Below, in pieces: positions 11,087 to 21,150 of a stretch of 64,000 bases of DNA (position 1 is its first letter; every line of letters begins with the position of its first letter). The notes under the pieces are model-generated. The model was not told where the DNA came from, made no database searches, and saw only the letters and a program-made list of their open reading frames with translations. The position numbers and the translations under genes are program-made. The stretch is taken from positions 44,127-108,126 of the forward strand of contig NZ_ATVN01000012.1 of the NCBI RefSeq assembly GCF_000420745.1, written 5' to 3'. The stretch is from Pseudorhodobacter ferrugineus DSM 5888. Its GTDB lineage: Bacteria; Pseudomonadota; Alphaproteobacteria; Rhodobacterales; Rhodobacteraceae.

Positions 11087-14000
11087 TCGGTATCATCGAC
11101 TGGGCCGCCAACCGCGCCCGCATGGTTGTGGCCTTTGTGGTCCTATCGCTGCTGGTCGGCAGCTTTGCCTATTATTCCCTGCCCAAAGAGGGCGAACCGG
11201 ATATTGAAATTCCGGCGCTGTTTGTCTCTGTCCCCTTCCCCGGTATTTCGGCGGCTGACAGTGAAACCTTGCTGGTCAAGGTGATGGAAACCGAACTGTC
11301 CGGCCTTGATGGTTTGAAAAAGATGTCGGGCACAGCATCGGAAAACTATGGCGGCGTGGCGCTGGAGTTTGAATTTGGCTGGGACAAGACCAAGATCATC
11401 GCCGATGTGCGCGACAAGATGAACACCGCCGAAGGCAAGTTTCCGGCGGGGGCTGACAAATATTCGATCAACGAAATCAACTTTTCCGAATTTCCGATCA
11501 TCATCGTAGCCCTGTCGGGGCAGGTGCCCGAACGCACCTTGCTGCGCGCGGCCAAGTCGATGCAGGATCGGATTGAGGGCATGGATGCCGTGCTAAAGGC
11601 GGAACTTGCGGGCCACCGTGACGAGATGCTGGAGGTGGTGATCGACCCGTTGCGCCTTGAGGCCTATAACGTCACCGCGGCCGAGCTGATTTCGGTGGTG
11701 CGCAACAACAACCAGCTGATCGCGGCGGGTGAGGTGGAAACGGCGAACGGCGCCTATGCGGTGAAAATCCCGTCGTCGTTCAAGACGCCCGCGCAGGTTT
11801 ACGCGCTGCCGGTCAAGGTGAACGGCGACCGCGTGGTGACGCTGGGCGAATTGGCCGATATTCGCCTGACATTCGAGGACCGTTTGGGGACGGCGCGGTT
11901 TAACGGCGAAACCACGGTGGCTGTGCAGGTCGTGAAACGCAAAGGCTTCAACCTGATCGACACCACTGCCGAGGTGCGCCGTCAGGTCGAGTTGGAGCGC
12001 GCCAGCTGGCCGCCGGAACTGCGTGAGGCGGTGCAAGTGCAAGCGTCGCTGGACCAGTCGAGCCAAGTGGAAAGCATGGTCAGCCAGCTGGAAGGGTCGG
12101 TTTTGACCGCGATTGCGCTGGTGATGATTGTGGTTCTGGCGTCCCTTGGCACACGGTCGGCGCTGCTGGTTGGATTTGCTATTCCGACCTCATTCTTGCT
12201 GTGTTTTGTATTGCTGGCGGTGATGGGGATTACAGTGTCCAACATTGTGATGTTCGGGCTGATTTTGGCCGTTGGCATGTTGGTCGATGGCGCGATTGTG
12301 GTGGTGGAATACGCCGACACGCGCATTTCCGAAGGGTCCGGCCCGATGGCCGCCTATACCGAAGCCGCCAAGCGGATGTTCTGGCCTGTGGTGTCATCCA
12401 CCGCGACCACGCTTTGTGCGTTTTTGCCGATGCTGTTTTGGCCAGGTGTGCCAGGGCAGTTTATGGGGATGTTGCCTGTCACGCTGATCTTTGTTCTGTC
12501 GGCCAGCCTTATCGTGGCGCTGGTGTATTTGCCGGTTTTGGGCGGCGTTTCGGGCCGGATCAGCCGCAAGTTTGATGGGGCCGCCAAGCTGCTAAAGCCC
12601 CTGCCATGGTGGCTGCGCGCCGCGTTGGTTGTGCCGTCGATGTACATGATCTTTCTGGGCGCGATGCAGGTGTTGAACCCGTCCTATTTGTTGGGCGCGG
12701 CTGCCCCTTCGGGGATTATGGCGGTTGTGCCGGGGGCTTTGCTGTTTTTGCTGGGCGCTGCGCTGACCTCTATCACCATGACCGCCGCCCATATTGAACG
12801 CAAACCACGGGCGATCAAAGGGGCCTATCGGCGCACGCCCTTTGGCTATTTCACCAAGGCGATCGCGGGCAATCCGGTGATGCCTGTGGTGTCGATTGTG
12901 GCCGTGTTGGCGGTGGTCGGTTTTACCTTCAGCTATTTTGGGACCCATTCCAAAGGGGTAGAGTTCTTTGTGGAATCGGAAACCGAACAGGCGATTGTCT
13001 ATGTGCGCGCGCGGGGCAACCTGTCGCTAGCCGAAAAGGACGTGCTGCTGCGGCAGGCCGAGGAGATTATTCTGGCGACGGACGGGGTAGAAAGCGCTTT
13101 TGCCTTTGCCGGTGCGGGGGGCCTCAATTCCAACAACGGTGGTGCGCTGGCCCCGTTGGACACGATTGGGCAAGTGCAGGTCGAAATGATCCCTTGGGCC
13201 GACCGCGCCGATATCCCCGAACTGGACGGCGATCTGGTGATGGAACGGATCATGGCGAAATTGGCTGAACTGCCAGGCATTCAGACCGAATCCCTTAGTC
13301 AAAGCCGTGGGCCTGCATCGGGCAAGCCGATCCATTTGCGCCTGAAAGGCGATGATTTCGGCGCGCTGGCCGATGCTGTGGCCATTGCCCGTGCCAAGAT
13401 TGAAACCATGCCCTCGGTCTTTGGCATCGAGGACACGCGCCCCCTGCCAGGAATTGATTGGCAGATCGACGTGGACGTGGAAAAGGCAGGGCGTTTTGGC
13501 GCCGATGTGGCGACTGTGGGCGGCATGGTGCAGCTGGTTACGCGCGGGGTTTTGCTGGACACGATGCGCGTTGACAGCTCGGACGAAGAAATCGAGATCC
13601 GCGTGCGGCTGCCCGAGGCGGACCGCGTTTTGTCGACGCTGGACACGCTCAAGGTGCGGACCCGCGACGGTTTGGTGCCCTTGTCCAACTTTATCACCCG
13701 CACCCCTGTGCAAAAGCTGGGGCGGATCGACCGCGTAGACCAAACGCGGTATTATGACATCAAGGCCGACGTGACACCTGGGTTTGTCCAGCTAAAGGAA
13801 CAGATGCCCGATGGCAGCTTGGCGGTGATCGGCACTGCAAAGGTGCGCGACGCAAACTCTACCACACCGCAGGATTTGCAGGGCGGCGACTACGGCTATG
13901 CCGTGGTAGATATGGTTAAACCGTTGGATGGCATTGACCGGAGCAAAATTGTTTTCGAACCGATCAACGCGAACGAACGAATTGCGGTGCTGACGGAATG

Positions 14001-14832
14001 GCTGACCGACACCCAGCCCCTGCCCGCAGGTGTGGAATGGGAATGGACCGGCGACCAAGAGGATCAGGCCGAAAGCGGCGCGTTCCTGTCCAAGGCCTTT
14101 GCGGGCGCGTTGGGGTTGATGTTCATCATTCTGCTGGCGCAGTTCAACAGCTTTTACAACGCGTTTCTGGTGCTGATCGCGGTGGTGTTATCCACTACAG
14201 GCGTGCTGATCGGAATGTTGGTAATGGACCAGACCTTCAGCATCATCATGACCGGCACAGGGATTGTGGCGCTGGCGGGGATTGTGGTGAACAACAACAT
14301 TGTGCTGATCGACACCTATCAAGAGTTCAGCCGCTACATGCCACGCATCGAGGCGATTATCCGCACCGCCGAACAGCGTATCCGCCCCGTGCTGCTGACC
14401 ACGATCACCACGATGGCAGGGCTTGCGCCGATGATGTTTGGCCTTAGCCTTGATTTCATCGGCGGTGGCTACAGCATCGACAGTCCGACAGCACTTTGGT
14501 GGAAACAGCTGGCCACGGCCGTAGTGTTCGGCCTTGGGATTGCGACTGTGTTGACCCTGATCTTTACCCCTGCCCTGTTGGCGCTGCGGGTATGGTTCGG
14601 GGTTGGGGCCTATCGTAGCTTTGCCGTTCTGTCTGCCTTGTCCAGCGGGGCGGGCAGTGCAGCGGCGCGTGACATTGCGGTGAACCGCGCCGCAAGCAAG
14701 CTCGTATCGCCCGTCATAATCTGGGAAGATGCGGACGAGGCAGGGGCTGCACCCAACAGGGTGCAAGACAATAAACACGGCGAGACGCCGATACAAGGGG
14801 TGCCAAACCCGCCACTGCGGGCCGCGGAATAA
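11083..14832 (+). CDS. RND-family efflux pump inner-membrane subunit, unusually long
   Basis: Proton-driven trimeric efflux pump of the AcrB/HAE class. The TM4 motif reads GMLVDGAIVVVEYAD, so the first Asp of the usual D-D proton relay is present and the second is Gly. At 1249 residues it is about 200 longer than AcrB. Between the two halves there is an insertion holding two extra hydrophobic segments (ALVVPSMYMIFLGAMQVL and GALLFLLGAALTSITM, about residues 510-560). The C-terminus has an additional 70-80 residue hydrophilic tail. Translationally coupled to the adaptor. Substrates cannot be predicted. Confidence 0.9.
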   Translation: MIGIIDWAANRARMVVAFVVLSLLVGSFAYYSLPKEGEPDIEIPALFVSVPFPGISAADSETLLVKVMETELSGLDGLKKMSGTASENYGGVALEFEFGWDKTKIIADVRDKMNTAEGKFPAGADKYSINEINFSEFPIIIVALSGQVPERTLLRAAKSMQDRIEGMDAVLKAELAGHRDEMLEVVIDPLRLEAYNVTAAELISVVRNNNQLIAAGEVETANGAYAVKIPSSFKTPAQVYALPVKVNGDRVVTLGELADIRLTFEDRLGTARFNGETTVAVQVVKRKGFNLIDTTAEVRRQVELERASWPPELREAVQVQASLDQSSQVESMVSQLEGSVLTAIALVMIVVLASLGTRSALLVGFAIPTSFLLCFVLLAVMGITVSNIVMFGLILAVGMLVDGAIVVVEYADTRISEGSGPMAAYTEAAKRMFWPVVSSTATTLCAFLPMLFWPGVPGQFMGMLPVTLIFVLSASLIVALVYLPVLGGVSGRISRKFDGAAKLLKPLPWWLRAALVVPSMYMIFLGAMQVLNPSYLLGAAAPSGIMAVVPGALLFLLGAALTSITMTAAHIERKPRAIKGAYRRTPFGYFTKAIAGNPVMPVVSIVAVLAVVGFTFSYFGTHSKGVEFFVESETEQAIVYVRARGNLSLAEKDVLLRQAEEIILATDGVESAFAFAGAGGLNSNNGGALAPLDTIGQVQVEMIPWADRADIPELDGDLVMERIMAKLAELPGIQTESLSQSRGPASGKPIHLRLKGDDFGALADAVAIARAKIETMPSVFGIEDTRPLPGIDWQIDVDVEKAGRFGADVATVGGMVQLVTRGVLLDTMRVDSSDEEIEIRVRLPEADRVLSTLDTLKVRTRDGLVPLSNFITRTPVQKLGRIDRVDQTRYYDIKADVTPGFVQLKEQMPDGSLAVIGTAKVRDANSTTPQDLQGGDYGYAVVDMVKPLDGIDRSKIVFEPINANERIAVLTEWLTDTQPLPAGVEWEWTGDQEDQAESGAFLSKAFAGALGLMFIILLAQFNSFYNAFLVLIAVVLSTTGVLIGMLVMDQTFSIIMTGTGIVALAGIVVNNNIVLIDTYQEFSRYMPRIEAIIRTAEQRIRPVLLTTITTMAGLAPMMFGLSLDFIGGGYSIDSPTALWWKQLATAVVFGLGIATVLTLIFTPALLALRVWFGVGAYRSFAVLSALSSGAGSAAARDIAVNRAASKLVSPVIIWEDADEAGAAPNRVQDNKHGETPIQGVPNPPLRAAE

Positions 14833-14840
14833 CGACAGGC

Positions 14841-14865
14841 GGGGGGGCGGCACGGTCGCCCTCCC
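14841..14865 (+). terminator. Hairpin behind the RND operon
   Basis: GGGGGGGCG pairs with CGCCCTCCC around a seven-base loop. Only a short T-rich stretch follows (GTTTA), so termination strength is uncertain. It begins eight bases after the pump stop codon. Confidence 0.5.
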
Positions 14866-14979
14866 GTTTATCCGGCCCCGCTCTACGGCCATAGACATGC
14901 CCCATGCCTGCCGCATTTTAATCTTTATTGATATGTACTGAGAAACAATCGTCACTGTTCCTCAGAAGGCCGAGCCCCA

Positions 14980-15921
14980 ATGGATCCTGTCATTGCACCC
15001 TTTGTTCTGCTGTTTCTGACCACCTTGGGTCTTGATCTTGGGCTTTTCACCAATGACGACTCGGACGCGGATGCAGCACCTGTTGACGAAACACCCGTGG
15101 AGGAAACGCCCGATGAGGACGTAGCCGTACCGGGAGAGTTTGATGCCTCGCTGTATTCAAATGTGGTGACTGGCACCGAAGGCGATGACACGCTGAACGC
15201 TGGTGATGAAGAGGTGCTGGCGTGGTTTTTGAACGGTGGCAATGACAGCTTGGACGGCAGCGATGGCAACGACTATGTCGAGGGCGGTGCGGGCAACGAT
15301 ACCATGACCCTGCGCGATGGCCGCGACCTTGCGTATGGCGGGGATGGCGATGATTCAATTGATAGCGGCATCGGGTTTGACACGGTGTATGGCGGCGCGG
15401 GCGATGACACGCTGACCGGCAACGGCGGCAATGATATTTTGTACGGCGAAGAGGATGATGACGTGCTGAGCGGCGGATCGGGGACCGATTTGCTGTTTGG
15501 TGGCGCGGGCGATGACGTGCTGTATGGTTTGGCACCAGGTCTTTCAACGGCCGAAGGATCGACCGTGGTTGACGGTATCGACACGCTGGTTGGCGGCGAT
15601 GGCAATGACCGTTTGTTCCTTGGCCCCGGTGATGTTGGTGTCGGCGGCGCGGGCGATGATGAATTTGTGATCGACCATAGCCGCACCGACCTGACCGAGG
15701 TGGCACAAGTGAACGACTATGCCGCCGGTGATAGTGTTGAAATCACCTATCAACCCGTGCGTGACGCTTTGGGTGCAGAGATTTTGCCGGTGATCAGTCT
15801 GATGCAAAACGCCGACAACACAGGCACGCTGGTTCTGTTCAACGACATGACAATTGCCAATGTGATCGGTGGTCAAAACTTGACGGTGAACCAAATCACC
15901 CTGACACCCATTGGCCGCTAA
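14980..15921 (+). CDS. RTX-type calcium-binding repeat protein
   Basis: A 313-residue protein with an N-terminal hydrophobic segment (VIAPFVLLFLTTLGLDLGLF) and an acidic linker. The middle is an array of glycine/aspartate nonapeptide repeats of the GGxGxDxxx type (GGDGDDSIDS, GGAGDDTLTG, GGAGDDVLYG). Such repeats form a calcium-bound parallel beta-roll, and proteins of this type are often exported by type I secretion through a C-terminal signal; the C-terminus here has no distinctive signal I can call. No secretion ATPase lies next to it. An IS3-family element begins eight bases after the stop codon, so anything once co-transcribed downstream is now separated from it. Function beyond calcium binding is unknown. 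Confidence 0.85.
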   Translation: MDPVIAPFVLLFLTTLGLDLGLFTNDDSDADAAPVDETPVEETPDEDVAVPGEFDASLYSNVVTGTEGDDTLNAGDEEVLAWFLNGGNDSLDGSDGNDYVEGGAGNDTMTLRDGRDLAYGGDGDDSIDSGIGFDTVYGGAGDDTLTGNGGNDILYGEEDDDVLSGGSGTDLLFGGAGDDVLYGLAPGLSTAEGSTVVDGIDTLVGGDGNDRLFLGPGDVGVGGAGDDEFVIDHSRTDLTEVAQVNDYAAGDSVEITYQPVRDALGAEILPVISLMQNADNTGTLVLFNDMTIANVIGGQNLTVNQITLTPIGR

Positions 15922-15965
15922 AGCGTTTGGGGGTGCGGACGAAAACTTGGACTGTTTTCACGGCA

Positions 15966-17160
15966 TTAGGCCGAGGCTTTTACGTATTCGATTGGGCTTC
16001 GACCACCAAGGGACATCTTGATGCGTGTTTCGTTATACCAGCGCATGTAGGCGTCAACCTCGTCAATAAACTGGGCTGCGGTGAGGGCCCGCCAATCACG
16101 AGGATAGAAGAACTCGGTCGTCAGGCGCCCGAAGACGCCTTCAGATGCGGCATTGTCTTGCGAGCTCGCCTTTCGTGACATCGAACGGACGAGCTTTGCT
16201 GCGTCGATACGTTCCAGCCAGCCAGGCCAGCGATAGTGGCCTCCGCGATCGCTGTGGATTATGGGTAGCACTTCGCTGTAAGCGATAGTCTCAACCGCTG
16301 CATCAAGCATGGTGTTTGCTAGGTCGGTGTCCGGTTTAATCCCGATGGCCCAACTGATGACGAGGCCTTTGAGACAATCGATGATAGGAGAAAGATACAC
16401 CTTTCCAGCGCGGATGTGGAACTCGATGATGTCTGTCAGCCATTTCTCATTGGGCGCGGAAGCCTGGAAGTCACGGTTGATGATGTTCCCCGGCGCGGGG
16501 CTAATCTTTCCCAAGTATGAGCTGTAACGCCGCCGCTTGGGCTTTGGGACGATCAAAGCGCACCATTTCATCAGGCGCCGCACCACTTTCTCGGAGATCG
16601 AGATGGAGTGCCGCGTCATAGAGGCTCTGAGGCGACGGTAGCCCAAGCCGCGATGGTTGCGCTCACAAGGCCTCCTTCATGGCGTGGCGCACGGGAAGAT
16701 ACTTATCTTCCAGTGTGATACGAGCCGGTGGTAGAAGTAAGAACTCCGCGCGAGACCCAGCCGGGCCAACAGCGCCGGTGCTTTATACCGATTTTTTAGG
16801 GCGACGATCAGCATGGTCTTTTCCCGATTGCCCCGTGACACTTAACACTGGCCCTGCAGATCGCCGCCAAGATCCTTTTTTATCAGTTCACGCGCTGTCT
16901 TGAGCAAATCATGCTCAATCTGGAGTTCGCGGATGCAGCACAGCAGGGCTTCACGTTGACATTCCAATTCTTCGGCCTCTGGAACCAAGGATGCACTTTT
17001 CTGGCGTTTCATCGTGGCAGGAGCCTCCGGACCAAAGATCTGGGCCAAGGAACTGGGCCAAGGAGTTGATTTTTCCAAGCATACAGCGTTGGCCTGCTAA
17101 CTCCGACCTTTTCTGCCAAAGCCTGCGCATTTTCTTGATGACTATAAAGTCCAACCACAG
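15966..17160 (-). pseudogene. IS3-family transposase orfB (integrase core), multiply frameshifted
   Basis: Remnants of the DDE transposase. The C-terminal 226 residues (15966-16646) hold the integrase core with its catalytic residues in sight: Asp in WLTDIIEF, Asp in IHSDRGGHY and Glu in NAASEGVFG. Upstream, 16842-17078 encodes the OrfA/B junction region (KRQKSASLVPEAEELECQRE), and the part between is recognisable only by changing frame several times. One shift follows a 13-bp duplication (TTCCTTGGCCCAG, about 17047-17072). Another is a lost base just before GYRRLRASM. Not functional as read. Confidence 0.8.
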
Positions 17161-17169
17161 CAGCTTTCC

Positions 17170-17571
17170 TCACGCGTCAGAGTGATTTCCTCCTCCATAT
17201 GCCTCGGTGGAAACCGTCCCGGCCTCGGGAAAGGCCTCGCGCACCCAAGCAGTCAGCGTGGCCCGGCCTGGATAGCCTAAGGCCCGCAGCGTCCATGAAA
17301 TGCAGCGCCCTTGGCTGGCATAATGCTCTACCGCCACCCGCCTTTGTGCCGCCGAGAATTTGGGCGGGCGCGGCACTGAACGGACCTGCAAATCCTGCCG
17401 ACGCTCATAGTCTCGATGCCAGCCCTTCATGGCATTCTTCAATGGATACCCCAACTCACGGATGGTGGCCCGCACGCGCTTGCCGCGCTTGATATAAAGC
17501 TCAACCGCGCGCATTCGCTCTTCGTAGCGATACGTGAACTTCTCCAAGATGGTCCACGTTTTCGTCCGCAC
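17170..17571 (-). CDS. IS3-family transposase orfA (helix-turn-helix part)
   Basis: A 133-residue reading frame opening inside the right terminal repeat. It contains two helix-turn-helix-like segments (ERMRAVELYIKRGKRVRATI and AQRRVAVEHYASQGRCISWT) typical of the DNA-binding OrfA of IS3 elements. In the family OrfA continues into a leucine-zipper region and is joined to OrfB by programmed frameshifting. Here the frame ends before that region and the following sequence is shifted, so the product is unlikely to be active. The GTG used as start lies inside the repeat; the internal Met of ERMRAV is an alternative. Confidence 0.65.
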   Translation of the reverse strand: MRTKTWTILEKFTYRYEERMRAVELYIKRGKRVRATIRELGYPLKNAMKGWHRDYERRQDLQVRSVPRPPKFSAAQRRVAVEHYASQGRCISWTLRALGYPGRATLTAWVREAFPEAGTVSTEAYGGGNHSDA

Positions 17572-17694
17572 CCCCTTTCGACTTAAACCTTGCCCACATA
17601 ACGCTGCCTGAAATCAAAGATTGGGGCGCGTTATGTGATGTATGCTGGGTCAAGTTAAAGTCGAAACGCTATAGGGATTTGACATAGTGACATC

Positions 17695-17730
17695 AAAAGC
17701 GCGGCCCCATGCAAAGGGCCGCGTTTTTTT
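17695..17730. terminator. Bidirectional terminator behind the Atm1-like gene
   Basis: CGCGGCCC (17700-17707) pairs with GGGCCGCG (17716-17723). A run of seven T follows on the plus strand, and CTTTTG follows in the minus direction. It lies four bases past the minus-strand exporter stop codon. Confidence 0.75.
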
Positions 17731-17733
17731 GCG

Positions 17734-19590
17734 TTAGATGGCCTGTGCAGCGCCGCCTGCTGCGGCCTCTTCTTCCTCGGACGATTGGCGCGCCCACATC
17801 GCAGCATAGCGGCCGCTATTGGCCAAAAGCTGATCATGGGTGCCTTGTTCCACAATATTGCCTGCCTCAAGCACGATAATCTGATCGGCATCGGCGATGG
17901 TCGACAAACGGTGCGCGATAGTGATCACGGAACGTCCTTCGCCCATAGCAAGCAGGCTGTCTTGGATATCGCGTTCGGTTTGGGTATCCAGCGCAGAAGT
18001 CGCCTCGTCCAGCAACAAAATCGGCGGGTTTTTCAGCAAGGTGCGGGCGATACCCACACGCTGCTTTTCCCCGCCCGACAGTTTCAAACCGCGTTCGCCC
18101 ACAGTGGTTTCATAGCCATCGGGAAGTGACAGGATGAATTCATGGATTTTGGCAGCACGCGCGGCGGCAATCACCTCGGCCTCGGTTGCCTCGGGGCGGC
18201 CATACGCGATGTTATAGCGCACGGTGTCGTTGAACAGAACGGTGTCTTGCGGCACCACGCCGATTTGGGCGTGCAGGCTGTCTTGGGTAATGTCGCGCAG
18301 GTCTTGGCCATCAATACGCACAGCCCCGCCCACGACATCGTAAAACCGGAACAACAAGCGCCCCACGGTCGATTTGCCCGAACCGGACGGGCCGACAAGG
18401 GCGATGCGCTGGCCGGGGGCCACGGTGAACGACACCCCTTTCAGGATAGGGCGTTCACGGTCATAGGCGAACACCACATTGTCAAACACCACTTCACCGC
18501 CCTTGATCTGCAAATCAGGCGCGTCGGGCTTGTCTTTCACCTCGGTCGGTTGGCCAAGCAGGCCGAACATTTCGCCCATATCGACCAAGGCCTGCCGGAT
18601 TTCGCGGTACACCGTGCCCAGAAAGTTCAGCGGCATGGTGATCTGGATCATATAGGCGTTGACCATAACAAAATCGCCCACGGTCAGAATGCCTTGCTGC
18701 ACGCCCATCGCCGCCATGACCATAACGATCACAAGGCCCGAGGTAATGATCAGCGATTGGCCAAAGTTCAAAAACGACAGGCTTTGCCCCGTTTTGACGG
18801 CCATCACCTCATATTGCTGCATCGCGCCGTCATAGCGGTTTGCCTCACGCAGTTCAGCGCCGAAATATTTTACGGTTTCAAAGTTCAAAAGACTGTCGAT
18901 CGCCTTTTGGTTGGCATCGGTGTCTTGGTCGTTCATCTGGCGGCGGATTTTCACGCGCCATTCGGTCACCTTAAAGGTGAACATGACATAAAGCGTGATC
19001 GTGACCACGACGACGACCATGTATTGCCAGCCAAACAGCACCGCAAACAACACGGCCACCATCGACAGTTCCAAAATCAACGGCCCGATGGAAAACAGCA
19101 TAAAGCGGAGCAAAAAGTCCACGCCTTTGACACCACGTTCAATGATCCGGCTAAGCCCGCCCGTTTTGCGCGTGATGTGATAGCGCATCGACAAGCGGTG
19201 AATATGGGTGAAGGTTTCTAGTGCCAGTTTGCGCAAGGCGCGTTGACCGACCCGCACAAACACCGCGTCGCGCAATTCGCCAAAGGCCACCGCACTGAGC
19301 CGCGCCACGCCGTAAGCGATGGTCAGGCCAACCGCGCCAAACATCAGCAACGCACTCGCGCTTGGGGCCTCGCCTGCCAAGGAATCCACCGCCGCCTTAT
19401 AGAAAAACGGCGTCGAGACCGATATGATCTTGGACATCACCAAAAGGCACAGGGCAATCACCACACGGCGGCGTACCCAAGGCGCATCGCTTGGCCACAG
19501 ATAAGGGATAACCCGGCGGATGGTCTGCATTGCCGGTGCTTCGGTATTGCTGGCGTCGGCACTGGTGACGGTACTTGTGGTCCTGCGCAT
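17734..19590 (-). CDS. Atm1-type ABC exporter (fused membrane and ATPase domains)
   Basis: Half-size ABC exporter of the Atm1/HMT1 class, which in alphaproteobacteria exports glutathione-linked metals or sulfur species from cytoplasm to periplasm. About six transmembrane helices fill residues 35-330, including the motif RKTGGLSRIIERGVKGVDFL diagnostic of Atm1-like proteins. The ATPase domain has Walker A GPSGSGKST, Q-loop, signature LSGGEKQR and Walker B ILLLDEATSALD. I prefer the ATG at 19588-19590 (MRRTTST) because GAGGGA lies four bases upstream; an ATG four codons earlier is possible. Transcribed alone. Confidence 0.9.
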   Translation of the reverse strand: MRRTTSTVTSADASNTEAPAMQTIRRVIPYLWPSDAPWVRRRVVIALCLLVMSKIISVSTPFFYKAAVDSLAGEAPSASALLMFGAVGLTIAYGVARLSAVAFGELRDAVFVRVGQRALRKLALETFTHIHRLSMRYHITRKTGGLSRIIERGVKGVDFLLRFMLFSIGPLILELSMVAVLFAVLFGWQYMVVVVVTITLYVMFTFKVTEWRVKIRRQMNDQDTDANQKAIDSLLNFETVKYFGAELREANRYDGAMQQYEVMAVKTGQSLSFLNFGQSLIITSGLVIVMVMAAMGVQQGILTVGDFVMVNAYMIQITMPLNFLGTVYREIRQALVDMGEMFGLLGQPTEVKDKPDAPDLQIKGGEVVFDNVVFAYDRERPILKGVSFTVAPGQRIALVGPSGSGKSTVGRLLFRFYDVVGGAVRIDGQDLRDITQDSLHAQIGVVPQDTVLFNDTVRYNIAYGRPEATEAEVIAAARAAKIHEFILSLPDGYETTVGERGLKLSGGEKQRVGIARTLLKNPPILLLDEATSALDTQTERDIQDSLLAMGEGRSVITIAHRLSTIADADQIIVLEAGNIVEQGTHDQLLANSGRYAAMWARQSSEEEEAAAGGAAQAI

Positions 19591-19659
19591 TCGGTCCCTC
19601 ATATATCTGGGACCTTACCTAATCCGCTACGCAGGCAATGGCCAGAGGGCAAGGGGCGA

Positions 19660-21060
19660 TTAGCGCGACGCGGCAGCAGATGGGTCAGGCAAGGTGAAAA
19701 CCTGTCCGGGATAGATGAGGTCAGGGTCGCGAATGCGGTCTTTGTTCGCCTCATAGACCTGCACATATTGCACCCCATCGCCGAATTGGTTCTGCGCAAT
19801 GGCCCAAAGGGTAAAGCCGGGTTGAACCGTGACCGAAACGGGAGCGGGCGGCACTGGTGCAGGGTCAGGGGCCTCCGCAAGGTTAGGCGCGGCCGCGGAT
19901 GGGGGCGTAAGGCTTGTGACAGTGTCAGATTGTGCCGGGGTGATAGGGGCCGGTTCGGCGGCGACGGGCGCCGAGTTTGCAGGGGCGGTTGTCGCGGCGA
20001 CGGGTGCCGGAGGTGGGGCGGACAACGCGGCCAAGGACTGACGGGTTTCGCGTTGGAACGGGGTTTCAAACCGCGCCGTGACTTTGCCGTCTGCACCAAT
20101 CTGATCCGCGCGCAACGTATAGATGCCCGCCGCGACATCAGGCAAAACGCCGCCCCATCCACCATCTTGCCCTACGGCAAAATCGGTCAGGAATGCATCA
20201 TTCAAATACAGCCGCACCAAAGCCCCGGCAACCGCTCGACCGCCCAATTGCACCGCACCAGATGCAGTGTAAGATATCGCATCGATGCTGACTGTCGGGC
20301 GCGTTGCAGGATCGGCGTCCGTTGCGTCTTGCAGAACCTTCACCCCTTCTGGCCCAACCAGAATGGCTAGGGGGGCAGCCGTTTCAACGGCAGTATCAGA
20401 GGCCAGTGCTGTGCCCGCAGCAATGGCATTTGTGCCGATAGTCGCCGCTGCAACGGATGCGGTTTCTGGGCCGGTTTCGGGCGCTTTTCCGGAGGCCGCC
20501 GCGGCCAAGACATCCGGAACGAGATCGGCAACAGCCGGCGGCACGATATCATCTGGCGACAGAATGACCTGTTCTTCGGATGCCACCTCTTGCCCGTCCG
20601 GCAAACGCATCCGCAAGGTCAACAAGCGTGGCTGGAGACTGGGGGCCAAATCGAACAAGGCCACAAAGCCGCCCGCCCCATCCGCCACCACGGTTGAAAC
20701 AATGGCCGCATCCACAAGAACGGACACCCCGCTGCCCGATGCAGCTTGCCCCGCGATCAACGCAGATCCGTCTTTTTCAATACGAACAAGGTCAAAGCGG
20801 GGAGCCATCGGAGGCACAGCTTCTTTGGTATCGACAGCGTCGGGCCCAAGGTTTGCAACCTGCGCGTCCCCTTGTGGCACCACCCTTGGCGCAGGGTCCG
20901 TTGCAGGGGCGGGAGCGGTTTTAGACATTGGCGCGGCTGTATCAGGCCCGAATTCCTGTTCAGGCAAAAAATACAGCACAGCAATCGCCAAGCCCAAAGC
21001 AACCGCACCGCCACCAAATATGGCAGGAGCCTTGCCGCCAGCGCCCTTGAAACCAGCCAT
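19660..21060 (-). CDS. LysM-domain cell-envelope protein
   Basis: A 466-residue protein with a single N-terminal membrane anchor ([20 protein letters not shown]). Beta-rich domains with [18 protein letters not shown] and [24 protein letters not shown] motifs resemble Ig-like carbohydrate-binding repeats. A Pro/Ala/Thr-rich linker follows, then one C-terminal LysM domain ([20 protein letters not shown] through YPGQVFTLP). LysM domains bind peptidoglycan, so the protein likely sits between inner membrane and cell wall. The ATG at 21058-21060 has AAGGA upstream. Divergent from the LOG-family gene. Exact role unknown. Confidence 0.82.
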   Translation of the reverse strand: MAGFKGAGGKAPAIFGGGAVALGLAIAVLYFLPEQEFGPDTAAPMSKTAPAPATDPAPRVVPQGDAQVANLGPDAVDTKEAVPPMAPRFDLVRIEKDGSALIAGQAASGSGVSVLVDAAIVSTVVADGAGGFVALFDLAPSLQPRLLTLRMRLPDGQEVASEEQVILSPDDIVPPAVADLVPDVLAAAASGKAPETGPETASVAAATIGTNAIAAGTALASDTAVETAAPLAILVGPEGVKVLQDATDADPATRPTVSIDAISYTASGAVQLGGRAVAGALVRLYLNDAFLTDFAVGQDGGWGGVLPDVAAGIYTLRADQIGADGKVTARFETPFQRETRQSLAALSAPPPAPVAATTAPANSAPVAAEPAPITPAQSDTVTSLTPPSAAAPNLAEAPDPAPVPPAPVSVTVQPGFTLWAIAQNQFGDGVQYVQVYEANKDRIRDPDLIYPGQVFTLPDPSAAASR

Positions 21061-21150
21061 CCCCGTATCCTTGCCCTTTGCCTGCACACTTCCCCTTTCA
21101 CAAGAACCCCGATATCACCGCGTAAAGCAACCTTTATTGCGGAATTCCCT

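Larger units (their letters stand above)
15929..17575 (-). mobile_element. Decayed IS3-family insertion sequence
   Basis: Bounded by 24-bp terminal inverted repeats, 15929-15952 and 17552-17575, matching at 23 of 24 positions (GGGGGTGCGGACGAAAAC plus six more bases). TTT flanks both ends (15926-15928 and 17576-17578), a candidate 3-bp target duplication. It carries an orfA on the minus strand and a broken orfB. The element separates the RTX gene from the Atm1-like exporter gene. Confidence 0.9.
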
